A DNA stretch of 64,000 bases from Pseudomonas sp. LS1212 (GCF_024741815.1 NZ_CP102951.1:5625346-5689345), one strand, 5' to 3'. Numbered from the stretch's first letter, positions 42,711-52,453 are shown. Numbers and translations: made by a program. The notes: a model not told the origin generated them from the sequence alone.

Positions 42711-44546
42711 TCACTCCACCGTCACCGACTTCGCCAGGTTACGCGGCTGATCGACGTCCGTACCTTTCAACACCGCCACGTAGTACGACAGCAACTGCAG
42801 TGGGATGGTGTAGAGGATCGGTGCCAGCGCATCAATGATATGCGGCATCGTGATCACATGAGTGCCCTGGCCATTGCTCAGGCTGGCATGCTCGTCAGCG
42901 AACACAATCAACTGACCGCCCCGGGCACGGACTTCCTGCAGGTTGGATTTGAGCTTCTCGAGCAGCTCGTTGTTCGGCGCGACCGTCACGACTGGCATGT
43001 CATTATCTACCAGCGCCAATGGGCCGTGCTTGAGCTCACCGGCTGGATACGCTTCGGCGTGGATGTAGGAAATCTCCTTGAGCTTGAGCGCCCCTTCCAT
43101 GGCCACCGGAAATTGCGCGCCGCGCCCCAGGAACAGAGTGTGATGCTTGTCGGCGAAGAGTTCGGCAATCTTCTCCACGGTTGCATCCATGGACAGGGCT
43201 TCGCCCAGGCGAGTCGGCAGGCGACGCAGCTCTTCGACCAACTCGGCTTCGACACCTTCGACCAGCGTGCCGCGTACCTGGCCCAGGGACAAGGTCAGCA
43301 ACATCAAGCCAACCAGTTGGGTCGTGAAGGCCTTGGTCGACGCCACGCCGATTTCCGGGCCGGCCTGAGTCAACAGGGTCAGGTCCGATTCGCGGACCAG
43401 AGAACTGATGCCGACGTTACAGATAGCCAGGCTGGCAAGAAAGCCAAGTTCCTTGGCATTGCGCAGGGCTGCCAGGGTATCGGCGGTTTCACCGGACTGA
43501 GAAATCGATACAAACAGCGTATCCGGCTGGACCACCACCTTGCGGTAGCGGAACTCACTGGCGACTTCGACCTGGCAGGGAATGCCGGCCAAGCCTTCAA
43601 GCCAATAGCGCGCAACCATGCCGGCATGGTAACTGGTACCACAGGCAACGATCTGTACATTGCGAACCTTGGCAAACAGTTCGGCCGCCTGTGGGCCAAA
43701 CGCCTGTACCAGGACTTGCTGGTGACCCAGACGGCCTTCCAGCGTGCGCTGGACGACAGTCGGTTGCTCGTGGATTTCCTTGAGCATGAAATGGCGGTAC
43801 TCGCCTTTGTCGGCGGCTTCGGCACCTTCGTGATACTGGACAGTTTCACGCTCGACCGGCTTGCCTTCGACGTCCCAGATGTTCACTTCGTCGCGACGAA
43901 TCTCGGCGATATCGCCTTCTTCCAGGTACATGAAGCGGTCAGTCACCTGACGCAGCGCCAACTGGTCGGACGCAAGGAAGTTTTCACCATGGCCCAGGCC
44001 AATGACCAGCGGGCTGCCGCTGCGGGCGGCGAGCAGGCGATCGGGTTGAGCGAGGCTGATGACGGCCAGGCCATAGGCACCATGCAGCTCCTTGACGGCC
44101 GATTTCAGGGCTTGGGCCAGGTCAGGCTGGGTCTTTAGCGTGTGGTGCAGCAGATGAACGATGACCTCGGTATCGGTCTCGGAACTGAACACATAGCCCA
44201 GTGCATTCAGGCGTTCACGCAGTGCCTCGTGGTTCTCGATGATGCCGTTGTGCACGACCGCCAAGTCCTGGGCCGAAAAGTGCGGGTGAGCGTTGTGCTC
44301 GCTCGGCGCTCCGTGGGTGGCCCAGCGAGTGTGTGCAATACCGAGCTGGCCCGAAATCGGCTCGGCGGCGGTAGCGGCTTCCAGCTCACTGACCTTGCCG
44401 ATACGGCGACGACGTTCCAGCGTGCCCGCGTTGGTGACGACCGCCAGGCCGGCACTGTCATATCCGCGGTATTCCAGGCGCTTGAGGCCTTCGATCAAAA
44501 TGGTTGTGATATTGCGTTCAGCAACGGCACCGACGATCCCACACAT
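42711..44546 (-). CDS. glmS: glutamine--fructose-6-phosphate aminotransferase (glucosamine synthase)
   Basis: A 611-residue enzyme. MCGIVGAVAERNITTILIEGL gives the catalytic Cys2 of the class II glutaminase domain. Two SIS domains follow (IVACGTSYHAGMVARYWLEGLAGIPCQVEVASEFRY and LGRGAQFPVAMEGALKLKEISYIHAEAYPAGELKHG). The last residues (DQPRNLAKSVTVE) are the strictly conserved C-terminus. It makes glucosamine-6-phosphate, the first step to UDP-GlcNAc, and is next to glmR and glmU. Confidence 0.97.
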   Translation of the reverse strand: MCGIVGAVAERNITTILIEGLKRLEYRGYDSAGLAVVTNAGTLERRRRIGKVSELEAATAAEPISGQLGIAHTRWATHGAPSEHNAHPHFSAQDLAVVHNGIIENHEALRERLNALGYVFSSETDTEVIVHLLHHTLKTQPDLAQALKSAVKELHGAYGLAVISLAQPDRLLAARSGSPLVIGLGHGENFLASDQLALRQVTDRFMYLEEGDIAEIRRDEVNIWDVEGKPVERETVQYHEGAEAADKGEYRHFMLKEIHEQPTVVQRTLEGRLGHQQVLVQAFGPQAAELFAKVRNVQIVACGTSYHAGMVARYWLEGLAGIPCQVEVASEFRYRKVVVQPDTLFVSISQSGETADTLAALRNAKELGFLASLAICNVGISSLVRESDLTLLTQAGPEIGVASTKAFTTQLVGLMLLTLSLGQVRGTLVEGVEAELVEELRRLPTRLGEALSMDATVEKIAELFADKHHTLFLGRGAQFPVAMEGALKLKEISYIHAEAYPAGELKHGPLALVDNDMPVVTVAPNNELLEKLKSNLQEVRARGGQLIVFADEHASLSNGQGTHVITMPHIIDALAPILYTIPLQLLSYYVAVLKGTDVDQPRNLAKSVTVE

Positions 44547-44555
44547 AACATTCTC

Positions 44556-45323
44556 CTAGCTGACGGCGGCACAAATCAGGGTAATGCCGCGGGCTTCAAT
44601 CTGTTCGCGTGCCTCAATGGGCAGGCGATCATCCGTAATCAAGGTATTCACACTGCCCCAGGGCAATTCGACATTGGGTATCTTGCGACCGACCTTGTCC
44701 GACTCGACCATCACGATTACTTCCCGCGCCACCTCCGCCATCACTCGACTAAGCCCGAGCAACTCATTGAACGTGGTCGTACCGCGAACCAGATCAATGC
44801 CATCGGCACCAATGAATAACTGGTCGAAATCGTAGGAGCGTAGTACCTGCTCCGCCACCTGACCTTGAAATGATTCCGAATGCGGGTCCCAGGTACCCCC
44901 GGTCATCAGCAGCACAGGCTCGTGTTCAAGCTCACTCAGGGCCTGTGCTACGTGCAGCGAGTTGGTCATGACCACCAAGCCAGGTTGCTGGCCGAGTTCG
45001 GGGATCATCGCAGCCGTGGTACTGCCGCTGTCGATGATGATCCGCGCGTGTTCGCGAATTCGCTCCACAGCCGCACGGGCAATGGCCTGCTTGTATCGGG
45101 ACACTGGTTGCCCGCTATCGCTGATCAATTCCTGCGGCATGGTGATTGCGCCACCATAGCGACGCAGCAACAAGCCATTGGCTTCGAGAGCGGCAAGGTC
45201 TTTGCGAATGGTGACTTCAGAGGTCTCGAAACGCTTGGCCAGTTCATCGACACTGACCTCGCCTTGCTCATTGAGCAACGCAAGGATGTTATGGCGACGT
45301 TGGGGGGTATTTCGTTTCGACAT
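44556..45323 (-). CDS. glmR: DeoR-family regulator GlmR
   Basis: A 255-residue protein. QRRHNILALLNEQGEVSVDELAKRFETSEVTIRKDLAALEANGLLLRRYGGA is the DeoR helix-turn-helix; the sugar-phosphate (DeoRC) domain follows with IIDSGSTTAAMIPEL and LFIGADGIDLVRGTTTFNELL. It lies 9 bp upstream of glmS on the same strand, so it probably controls amino-sugar supply. In P. aeruginosa the corresponding gene between glmU and glmS is named glmR. Confidence 0.93.
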   Translation of the reverse strand: MSKRNTPQRRHNILALLNEQGEVSVDELAKRFETSEVTIRKDLAALEANGLLLRRYGGAITMPQELISDSGQPVSRYKQAIARAAVERIREHARIIIDSGSTTAAMIPELGQQPGLVVMTNSLHVAQALSELEHEPVLLMTGGTWDPHSESFQGQVAEQVLRSYDFDQLFIGADGIDLVRGTTTFNELLGLSRVMAEVAREVIVMVESDKVGRKIPNVELPWGSVNTLITDDRLPIEAREQIEARGITLICAAVS

Positions 45324-45334
45324 GGTGTCTTAAG

Positions 45335-45356
45335 TTTCGTTTCGAAAGATAACGAA
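45335..45356. promoter_or_regulatory. DeoR-type operator candidate in front of glmR
   Basis: TTTCGTTTCGAAAGATAACGAA, just 12 bp upstream of the glmR start, contains TTCG/CGAA inverted and repeated TTTCG elements of the kind bound by DeoR-family repressors. Autoregulation is inferred. Confidence 0.4.
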
Positions 45357-45412
45357 GGCAATCAAAACTCAAGGACGCTTTTCCGTCAAGGGGACGGCTG
45401 AAAAAAACGATG

Positions 45413-45537
45413 TGTGGATAACTAAAGCCGCTTACTAACAAGCTGTACTTATCCACAAATAAAAAGACAGGACGCTCCAAAATAAAAAAGCTGACTTATG
45501 CACAATCAAGTCAGCTTTTTCCTACAGCTGTGGATAA
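45413..45537. promoter_or_regulatory. cluster of four DnaA boxes in the glmR-glmU gap
   Basis: TGTGGATAA (45413), TTATCCACA (45449), TTATGCACA (45496) and TGTGGATAA (45529) lie within 125 AT-rich bases. Three match the consensus TTATCCACA exactly and one fits TTATNCACA. The third lies in the loop region of a terminator. They may bind DnaA, either as a titration site or to affect glm transcription. Confidence 0.6.
45485..45520. terminator. Rho-independent terminator after glmU
   Basis: AAAAAGCTGACTT/AAGTCAGCTTTTT is a 13-bp stem with a 10-base loop. On the minus strand it follows glmU by about 20 bp and ends in TTTTTTATTTT. It would also work for plus-strand transcription. Confidence 0.9.
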
Positions 45538-45541
45538 CCCT

Positions 45542-46909
45542 TCAGCTTTTCTTGATCTTCTCTGGCCGCTTCCAGCCATCGATATTCTTCTGCCGAGCAC
45601 GACCCACCGCCAATTGCCCTGCAGGAACCTCTTGGGTGATGGTCGAACCCGCTGCCGTCGTTGCGCCGGCAAGGATATCCACAGGTGCGACCAGTGAGTT
45701 GTTCGAGCCGATGAAGACATCCTCCCCCAACACCGTCTTGAATTTGTTCGCCCCGTCATAATTGCAAGTAATGGTACCGGCACCAATATTGGTACGGGCA
45801 CCGATCTCGGCATCTCCAAGGTAGGACAGGTGCCCGGCCTTGGCGCCTTCGCCCAGGTGCGCGTTCTTCAGTTCGACAAAGTTACCCACATGCGCGCGAG
45901 CTTCGAGCACACTGCCCGGACGCAGGCGAGCGAATGGACCGGCATCGCTGCCCTCGCCCATGACCGCGCCTTCGATATGGCTGTTGGCCTTGACCACCAC
46001 ACCCTTGCGCAGGGTGCTGTCCTTGATCACGCAGTTAGGGCCGATGACCACGTCATCCTCGATCTGTACCCGGCCTTCGAGCACCACATTGATGTCGATC
46101 AGCACGTCGCGGCCAACGGTGACTTCACCACGCACATCAAAGCGGGCTGGATCGCGCAGGGTCACGCCCAACGCCATAAGCCGGCGCGCCTCACGCTGCT
46201 GGTAGTGGCGTTCGAGCTCAGCGAGCTGACGACGATCGTTGGCACCCTGTACTTCCATCGGGTCCAGCGGCTGTTCGGTCGCGACCACCAGGCCATCGGC
46301 GACAGCCATGGCAATCACATCGGTCAGGTAATACTCGCCCTGGGCGTTCGTGTTCGACAGACGTCCCAGCCAATCTTCCAGACGATTGCCCGGAACGGCC
46401 AGAATGCCCGTATTGCCTTCCTTGATCGCCTTCTGGGCTTCGGTGGCATCCTTGTGCTCGACAATCGCGCTGACATTGCCTTGGGCATCGCGCACGATCC
46501 GGCCATAACCAGTAGGGTCGGCAAGGTTGACAGTCAGTAAGCCCAGTTGCTCCGGGCTCACCTTCTCCAGCAGGCGCTTGAGCGTCTCCACTTCAATCAG
46601 GGGTACGTCCCCGTAGAGAATCAGCACGGTATCGGCGCTCAACTGTGGTAACGCCTGGGCCACGGCATGGCCTGTGCCCAACTGTTGATCCTGCAGGACG
46701 AAATTCAAGTCGTCGGCCGCCAGGCGTTCACGCACAACATCCGCACCGTGTCCGATCACGACATGTATGCCTTGCGGGGCAAGCTGGCGCGCGCTGTGGA
46801 TAACATGCCCAAGCATGGAGTTGCCCGCAACCGGGTGCAAGACTTTAGGCAGTGCTGAGCGCATGCGCGTGCCTTGGCCTGCAGCAAGAATAACGATATC
46901 GAGTGACAT
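45542..46909 (-). CDS. glmU: bifunctional N-acetylglucosamine-1-phosphate uridyltransferase / glucosamine-1-phosphate acetyltransferase
   Basis: A 455-residue protein. The N-terminal pyrophosphorylase has LDIVILAAGQGTRMRSALPKVLHPVAG and LYGDVPLIEVETL. The C-terminal half is a left-handed beta-helix of hexapeptide repeats (VLEGRVQIEDDVVIGPNCVIKDSTL...) with the acetyltransferase site HLSYLGDAEIG and GTITCNYDG. It makes UDP-GlcNAc for wall and lipopolysaccharide. Length and both active sites are normal. Confidence 0.97.
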   Translation of the reverse strand: MSLDIVILAAGQGTRMRSALPKVLHPVAGNSMLGHVIHSARQLAPQGIHVVIGHGADVVRERLAADDLNFVLQDQQLGTGHAVAQALPQLSADTVLILYGDVPLIEVETLKRLLEKVSPEQLGLLTVNLADPTGYGRIVRDAQGNVSAIVEHKDATEAQKAIKEGNTGILAVPGNRLEDWLGRLSNTNAQGEYYLTDVIAMAVADGLVVATEQPLDPMEVQGANDRRQLAELERHYQQREARRLMALGVTLRDPARFDVRGEVTVGRDVLIDINVVLEGRVQIEDDVVIGPNCVIKDSTLRKGVVVKANSHIEGAVMGEGSDAGPFARLRPGSVLEARAHVGNFVELKNAHLGEGAKAGHLSYLGDAEIGARTNIGAGTITCNYDGANKFKTVLGEDVFIGSNNSLVAPVDILAGATTAAGSTITQEVPAGQLAVGRARQKNIDGWKRPEKIKKS

Positions 46910-46974
46910 TGACTGGCTACCAAACCTGGGTGGTCAGCGGCTGCGACCAAAAATGGGGGGAATACAGAAAAGAA

Positions 46975-46998
46975 AAAGGGTAGCCGAGGCTACCCTTT
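46975..46998 (-). terminator. Rho-independent terminator of the atp operon
   Basis: AAAGGGTAGCC/GGCTACCCTTT forms an 11-bp stem; read on the minus strand it is followed by TTTTTCTTTT. It lies about 30 bp past atpC and before glmU. Confidence 0.88.
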
Positions 46999-47025
46999 AA
47001 CTCAATCGCAAAGACACTTGCCGGC

Positions 47026-47451
47026 TTAGCCGCCAAACTTCTTGCGGATTTGTTGAACCGTGCGCAGCTGAGCTGCAGCCTCGGCCAGACGTGCGGCAGC
47101 AGCTCCGTAATCGAACTCTGCACCTCTGTCATGCAGGGCCTTCTCGGCAGCCTGAACGGCTTCCCGAGCGGAGGCTTCATCCAGGTCGGCAGCACGTTGC
47201 ACAGTGTCGGCAAGAACCTTGACCATGTTCGGCTGAACCTCGAGGTAACCACCGGAGATGTAATACACCTCGGTTTCCCCACCCTGTTTGATCAGGCGGA
47301 TCGGGCCTGGCTTGAGTTCAGTGATCAGCGGAGCGTGACCCAGAGCGATACCAAGATCACCCAGGCTGCCGTGCGCAACCACCATCTCGACCAGACCGGA
47401 GAAAATTTCCCCTTCCGCGCTGACGATATCGCAATGGACTGTCATAGCCAT
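47026..47451 (-). CDS. atpC: ATP synthase F1 epsilon subunit
   Basis: A 141-residue protein: MTVHCDIVSAEGEIFSGLVEMVVAHGSLGDLGIALGHAPLITELKPGPIRL is the beta-sandwich start, and the C-terminal helical hairpin includes DEASAREAVQAAEKALHDRG and the conserved AQLRTVQQIRKK. It couples the rotor and can inhibit ATP hydrolysis. It is the last gene of the operon, followed by a terminator. Confidence 0.97.
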   Translation of the reverse strand: MAMTVHCDIVSAEGEIFSGLVEMVVAHGSLGDLGIALGHAPLITELKPGPIRLIKQGGETEVYYISGGYLEVQPNMVKVLADTVQRAADLDEASAREAVQAAEKALHDRGAEFDYGAAAARLAEAAAQLRTVQQIRKKFGG

Positions 47452-47495
47452 TTGCTTGCCTCAACCTGATTAGCGCCCGTTGCCGGGCGCCGGGA

Positions 47496-48872
47496 TTACA
47501 GTTTTTTGGCTTTCTCGATCGCTTCTTCGATGCTGCCGACCATGTAGAACGCTTGTTCTGGCAGGTGGTCGTAGTCACCGTTGAGGATGCCTTTGAAGCC
47601 AGCAATGGTGTCTTTCAGGGAAACGTATTTACCCGAAGCGCCAGTGAAGACTTCAGCCACGAAGAACGGCTGCGACAGGAAGCGCTGAATCTTACGAGCA
47701 CGGTTTACCAACTGCTTGTCGGCTTCCGACAGCTCGTCCATACCCAGGATCGCAATGATGTCCTTCAGCTCTTTGTAGCGCTGCAGCACGTACTGAACGC
47801 CGCGAGCGGTGTCGTAGTGCTCCTGGCCGATAACCATCGGGTCCAGCTGACGCGAAGTGGAGTCCAGTGGATCGACCGCTGGGTAGATACCCAAGGAGGC
47901 GATGTCACGGGACAGTACGACGGTAGCGTCCAAGTGGGCGAAGGTGGTCGCTGGCGACGGGTCGGTCAAGTCGTCCGCTGGTACGTATACCGCCTGGATC
48001 GAGGTGATCGAACCTTGCTTGGTCGAAGTGATACGCTCTTGCAGAGTACCCATCTCTTCGGCCAGGGTCGGCTGGTAACCTACTGCAGAAGGCATACGGC
48101 CCAGCAGTGCGGATACTTCAGTACCGGCCAGGGTGTAACGGTAGATGTTGTCAACGAACAACAGTACGTCGTTACCTTCGTCACGGAACTTCTCGGCCAT
48201 GGTCAGGCCGGTCAGTGCTACGCGCAGACGGTTTCCTGGTGGCTCGTTCATTTGGCCGTAAACCAGCGCCACTTTGTCGAGTACGTTGGAATCCTTCATC
48301 TCGTGGTAGAAGTCGTTACCCTCACGAGTACGCTCACCCACACCGGCGAACACGGAATAACCGCTGTGCTCGATGGCGATGTTACGGATCAGTTCCATCA
48401 TGTTTACGGTCTTGCCTACACCGGCACCACCGAACAGACCGACTTTACCACCCTTGGCGAACGGGCAAACCAGGTCGATAACCTTGATGCCGGTTTCCAG
48501 CAGGTCGTTGCCGCCCGCTTGTTCAGCGAAGGATGGCGCAGGACGGTGAATGCCCCAGCGCTCTTCTTCGCCGATCGGGCCAGCTTCGTCGATCGGGTTG
48601 CCCAGTACGTCCATGATCCGGCCCAGGGTCGCTTTACCGACCGGTACGGAGATGGCTGCGCCAGAGTCGGTAACGCCCAGGCCACGTTTCAGGCCTTCGG
48701 TGGAACCCATCGCAATGGTACGAACCACGCCGTCGCCCAGCTGCTGCTGAACTTCCAGGGTGGTTTCCGCGCCTTGTACACTCAGCGCGTTGTAGATGCT
48801 CGGTACGCTGTCGCGTGGAAATTCCACGTCGATCACGGCGCCGATGATTTGAACGATACGTCCGCTACTCAT
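47496..48872 (-). CDS. atpD: ATP synthase F1 beta subunit
   Basis: A 458-residue catalytic subunit. P-loop GGAGVGKTVNMMELI near residue 150, VFAGVGERTREGNDFYHEM, LLFVDNIYRYTLAGTEVSALLGRMPSAVGYQPTL (DELSEED-equivalent DELSEADKQ later). Together with alpha it makes the three catalytic sites of ATP synthase. Length is normal. Confidence 0.98.
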   Translation of the reverse strand: MSSGRIVQIIGAVIDVEFPRDSVPSIYNALSVQGAETTLEVQQQLGDGVVRTIAMGSTEGLKRGLGVTDSGAAISVPVGKATLGRIMDVLGNPIDEAGPIGEEERWGIHRPAPSFAEQAGGNDLLETGIKVIDLVCPFAKGGKVGLFGGAGVGKTVNMMELIRNIAIEHSGYSVFAGVGERTREGNDFYHEMKDSNVLDKVALVYGQMNEPPGNRLRVALTGLTMAEKFRDEGNDVLLFVDNIYRYTLAGTEVSALLGRMPSAVGYQPTLAEEMGTLQERITSTKQGSITSIQAVYVPADDLTDPSPATTFAHLDATVVLSRDIASLGIYPAVDPLDSTSRQLDPMVIGQEHYDTARGVQYVLQRYKELKDIIAILGMDELSEADKQLVNRARKIQRFLSQPFFVAEVFTGASGKYVSLKDTIAGFKGILNGDYDHLPEQAFYMVGSIEEAIEKAKKL

Positions 48873-48899
48873 AGCTGGATCCTCTGAATATTTGAACCG

Positions 48900-49760
48900 T
48901 TAAACCGCGGCAGCGCCGCCGACGATTTCCGAGATCTCTTGGGTGATCGCAGCCTGACGCGCCTTGTTGTAGATCAGCTGCAAATCGCTGATCAAATCAC
49001 CGGCGTTGTCGGTAGCGTTCTTCATTGCGATCATCCGCGCGGCTTGTTCAGCTGCGTTGTTCTCGACCACCGACTGGTAGACCTGCGACTCCACGTAGCG
49101 CACCATCAAGCCGTCAAGCAGCTCTTTGGCGTCTGGTTCGTAGAGATAGTCCCAGTGGTGCTTGAGTTCCTGATCCGGGGTTGCCACCAACGGAATCAAC
49201 TGCTCGACCGTTGGTTGTTGCGTCATGGTATTGATGAACTTGTTGGACACCACGTTCAGGCGGTCGATACGGCCGTCCAGGTAGGCATCGAGCATCACCT
49301 TGACGCTGCCGATCAGATCATTGATCGACGGCTCTTCGCCCAGGTGGCTGATAGCAGCGACGACGTTGCCGCCGAAGTTGCGGAAAAATGCCGCACCCTT
49401 GCTGCCGATCACGCACAGATCGATCTCTACGCCGTTTTCGCGGTTTACCGACATGTCCTTGACCAAGGCCTTGAACAGGTTGGTATTCAAGCCACCACAC
49501 AGACCACGGTCACTGCTCACTACGACATAACCGACGCGCTTTACTTCGCGGTCGATCATGAACGGGTGGCGGTATTCCGGGTTGGCGTTGGCCAGATGTC
49601 CAATCACCTGGCGGATACGCTCCGCGTAAGGACGGCTAGCAGCCATGCGCATTTGAGCCTTGCGCATCTTGCTGACCGCCACTTTTTCCATGGCGCTGGT
49701 AATTTTTTGCGTGCTTTTGATGCTCGCAATCTTACTGCGAATCTCTTTTGCGCCTGCCAT
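48900..49760 (-). CDS. atpG: ATP synthase F1 gamma subunit
   Basis: A 286-residue central shaft subunit: GAKEIRSKIASIKSTQKITSAMEKVAVSKMRKAQ is the N-terminal coiled-coil helix, SDRGLCGGLNTNLFK is the conserved core, and MKNATDNAGDLISDLQLIYNKARQAAITQEISEIVGGAAA is the C-terminal helix. It rotates inside the alpha/beta ring. Confidence 0.97.
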   Translation of the reverse strand: MAGAKEIRSKIASIKSTQKITSAMEKVAVSKMRKAQMRMAASRPYAERIRQVIGHLANANPEYRHPFMIDREVKRVGYVVVSSDRGLCGGLNTNLFKALVKDMSVNRENGVEIDLCVIGSKGAAFFRNFGGNVVAAISHLGEEPSINDLIGSVKVMLDAYLDGRIDRLNVVSNKFINTMTQQPTVEQLIPLVATPDQELKHHWDYLYEPDAKELLDGLMVRYVESQVYQSVVENNAAEQAARMIAMKNATDNAGDLISDLQLIYNKARQAAITQEISEIVGGAAAV

Positions 49761-49810
49761 GTAACACCTATCAGGTTAGCAAGCGGGAGCCTCACGGCCC
49801 CCGCTGCGGC

Positions 49811-51355
49811 TTACCAGGTTTGGGTGGCCTTGAACTTCTCGATACCGGCTTTCAGGCCAGCGTCGATTTCGTCATTGAAGTCACCCTTCACGTTGATCTT
49901 CGCCATCAAATCGGCGTGATCGCGGTTGAAGTAAGCAATCATGGCCTGTTCGAAGCTGCCAATCCTGGCAATCTCGATGTCCACCAGGAAGCCACGTTCA
50001 GCGGCATACAGGGACAAGGACATGTCGGCGATGGACATCGGCGCATATTGCTTCTGCTTCATCAGCTCGGTAACGCGCTGACCGTGCTCAAGCTGCTTGC
50101 GAGTGGCTTCGTCCAGGTCAGAAGCGAACTGGGCGAATGCTGCCAGTTCACGGTACTGAGCCAGAGCGGTACGGATACCACCGGAAAGCTTCTTGATGAT
50201 CTTGGTCTGAGCGGCACCACCCACACGGGATACCGAAACACCGGCGTTCACAGCCGGACGGATGCCGGAGTTGAACATGGCCGATTCCAGGAAGATCTGA
50301 CCGTCGGTGATGGAAATCACGTTGGTCGGAACAAACGCGGAAACGTCGCCAGCCTGGGTTTCGATGATCGGCAGAGCGGTCAGGGAACCGGTTTTGCCGG
50401 TCACTGCGCCGTTGGTGAACTTCTCTACGTACTCTTCGGAAACGCGCGATGCACGCTCCAGCAGACGGGAGTGGAGATAGAACACGTCACCTGGGTACGC
50501 TTCACGTCCTGGTGGACGGCGCAGCAGCAGGGAAATCTGGCGGTAAGCCACTGCTTGCTTGGACAGATCGTCATAAACGATCAGCGCGTCTTCACCGCGG
50601 TCGCGGAAGTATTCGCCCATGGTGCAGCCGGAGTACGGTGCCAGGAATTGCAGTGCAGCGGATTCCGAAGCACTGGCAGCGACGATGATGGTGTTAGCCA
50701 GAGCGCCGTTTTCTTCCAGCTTGCGAACAACGTTGGCGATGGTCGATTGTTTCTGACCGACCGCTACGTATACGCAGAAGATGCCGCTGTCTTTCTGGTT
50801 GATGATCGCATCGATCGCCAGAGCGGTTTTACCGATCTGACGGTCACCGATGATCAGCTCACGCTGGCCACGGCCGACAGGGATCATGGCATCGACAGCC
50901 TTGTAGCCAGTCTGTACAGGCTGGTCTACCGACTTACGCCAGATCACGCCCGGAGCAACTTTCTCGACCGCATCGGTCTCGGTGTTGTTCAGAGGGCCTT
51001 TGCCGTCAACTGGGTTACCCAGTGCGTCGACTACGCGACCCAGCAGTTCCTTACCAACCGGAACTTCGAGGATGCGGCCGGTGCACTTGGCGCTCATGCC
51101 TTCAGCCAAAGTCTGGTAAGAGCCCAATACAACGGCACCTACAGAGTCTTGCTCCAGGTTGAGGGCCATACCGAAGACGCCGCCCGGAAACTCGATCATC
51201 TCGCCGTACATGACGTCGGCCAGACCGTGAATCCGCACGATGCCGTCAGACACGCTGACGACAGTGCCTTCGTTACGGGCTTGGGAGGTCACATCGAGTT
51301 TTTCGATGCGGCCCTTGATAATTTCACTTATTTCGGAAGGATTGAGTTGCTGCAT
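49811..51355 (-). CDS. atpA: ATP synthase F1 alpha subunit
   Basis: A 514-residue subunit: MQQLNPSEISEIIKGRIEKLDV at the start, P-loop GDRQIGKTALAIDAI near residue 170, and the signature PGREAYPGDVFYLHSRLLERA. It is a non-catalytic nucleotide-binding partner of beta. All expected features are present. Confidence 0.98.
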   Translation of the reverse strand: MQQLNPSEISEIIKGRIEKLDVTSQARNEGTVVSVSDGIVRIHGLADVMYGEMIEFPGGVFGMALNLEQDSVGAVVLGSYQTLAEGMSAKCTGRILEVPVGKELLGRVVDALGNPVDGKGPLNNTETDAVEKVAPGVIWRKSVDQPVQTGYKAVDAMIPVGRGQRELIIGDRQIGKTALAIDAIINQKDSGIFCVYVAVGQKQSTIANVVRKLEENGALANTIIVAASASESAALQFLAPYSGCTMGEYFRDRGEDALIVYDDLSKQAVAYRQISLLLRRPPGREAYPGDVFYLHSRLLERASRVSEEYVEKFTNGAVTGKTGSLTALPIIETQAGDVSAFVPTNVISITDGQIFLESAMFNSGIRPAVNAGVSVSRVGGAAQTKIIKKLSGGIRTALAQYRELAAFAQFASDLDEATRKQLEHGQRVTELMKQKQYAPMSIADMSLSLYAAERGFLVDIEIARIGSFEQAMIAYFNRDHADLMAKINVKGDFNDEIDAGLKAGIEKFKATQTW

Positions 51356-51376
51356 TGCTCTGCTGCCCCTTCAAAC

Positions 51377-51913
51377 TCAAGATTTCAATGCTTCGGCAAG
51401 ATTCGCGAGTTTGCCGCGAATCGAGCCATCGATAACCAGGTCGCCGGCGCGGATGATGACACCACCAATCAGGGCGGCGTCCTCCGCAACTTGCAGGCGC
51501 ACTTCCCGGTTGAGTCGTGCACTGAGAACCTTGGCGAGTTTGTCTTGCTGTTCTTCGTTCAATGCAAAAGCACTGGTGACATCCACATCTACCGATTTCT
51601 CTTGTTCGGCCTTGTACAGGTCGAACAGAGCGGCGATCTCCGGCAACAGCGGGAGACGGTCGTTTTCGGCAACGACGTGGATGAAATTCTGTGCCTTGGC
51701 ATCGAACTTATCACCACACACTTCAATAAAAGTGGTGGCCTTTTCTGCGCTCGTCAGTCGCGGGGCCTTGAGCACTTGCTGCATGGTGGCGTCTTGCGAC
51801 ACCGCAGCAGCCAGGCCGAGCATGGCTGACCAATTGGCCAGCTGCTGGTGGGCCTGCGCGTGCTCGAAGGCTGCCTTAGCGTAAGGTCGGGCCAACGTGG
51901 TCAGTTCTGCCAT
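51377..51913 (-). CDS. atpH: ATP synthase F1 delta subunit (OSCP-type)
   Basis: A 178-residue protein: LARPYAKAAFEHAQAHQQLANWSAMLG at the start and the C-terminal VRLQVAEDAALIGGVIIRAGDLVIDGSIRGKLANLAEAL. It links F1 to the peripheral b-subunit stalk. Confidence 0.97.
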   Translation of the reverse strand: MAELTTLARPYAKAAFEHAQAHQQLANWSAMLGLAAAVSQDATMQQVLKAPRLTSAEKATTFIEVCGDKFDAKAQNFIHVVAENDRLPLLPEIAALFDLYKAEQEKSVDVDVTSAFALNEEQQDKLAKVLSARLNREVRLQVAEDAALIGGVIIRAGDLVIDGSIRGKLANLAEALKS

Positions 51914-51925
51914 GATCGCCCTCGC

Positions 51926-52396
51926 TTAGATTTCAGCGGCCAGTTTATTAACCAGCTCCGCGTGCGCGTTTTGATCGATTGTGGCGCCGAGGATCTTCTC
52001 AGCACCGCCAACGGCCAGAGCACCCAGTTGGGCACGCAGCGCGTCTTTGACACCGTTCAGTTCCTGTTCGATCTCGGCCTGAGCCTGAGCCTTCACGCGT
52101 TCAGCTTCGACGCGGGCCTGGTCACGGGCTTCCTCGACGATCTGAGCACCGCGTTTCTTGGCTTGCTCAATGATTTCGGCTGCCTGAGTCTTCGCTTCGC
52201 GCAGTTGTTGACCCACTTTGTCTTGGGCCAACTCCAGGTCGCGAGCTGCTCGGCTGGCAGCGTCCAGTCCTTCCGCGATCTTCTTCTGACGTTCTTGCAA
52301 AGCCGCGATGACCGGAGGCCACACGAACTTCATGCAGAACAGCACAAAAATGAAGAACGCAACGGACTGGCCAATCAGGGTTGCATTAATGTTCAC
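51926..52396 (-). CDS. atpF: ATP synthase Fo b subunit
   Basis: A 156-residue protein: MNINATLIGQSVAFFIFVLFCMKFVWPPVIAALQERQKKIAEGLDAA gives one N-terminal membrane helix and the start of a long charged coiled coil. Two copies form the peripheral stalk that holds F1 against rotation. Confidence 0.97.
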   Translation of the reverse strand: MNINATLIGQSVAFFIFVLFCMKFVWPPVIAALQERQKKIAEGLDAASRAARDLELAQDKVGQQLREAKTQAAEIIEQAKKRGAQIVEEARDQARVEAERVKAQAQAEIEQELNGVKDALRAQLGALAVGGAEKILGATIDQNAHAELVNKLAAEI

Positions 52397-52453
52397 GCCA
52401 ACACCTCGCTCGTTCTTTGTCCATCACACCAATCAACTCGACGATTCGAGTGA

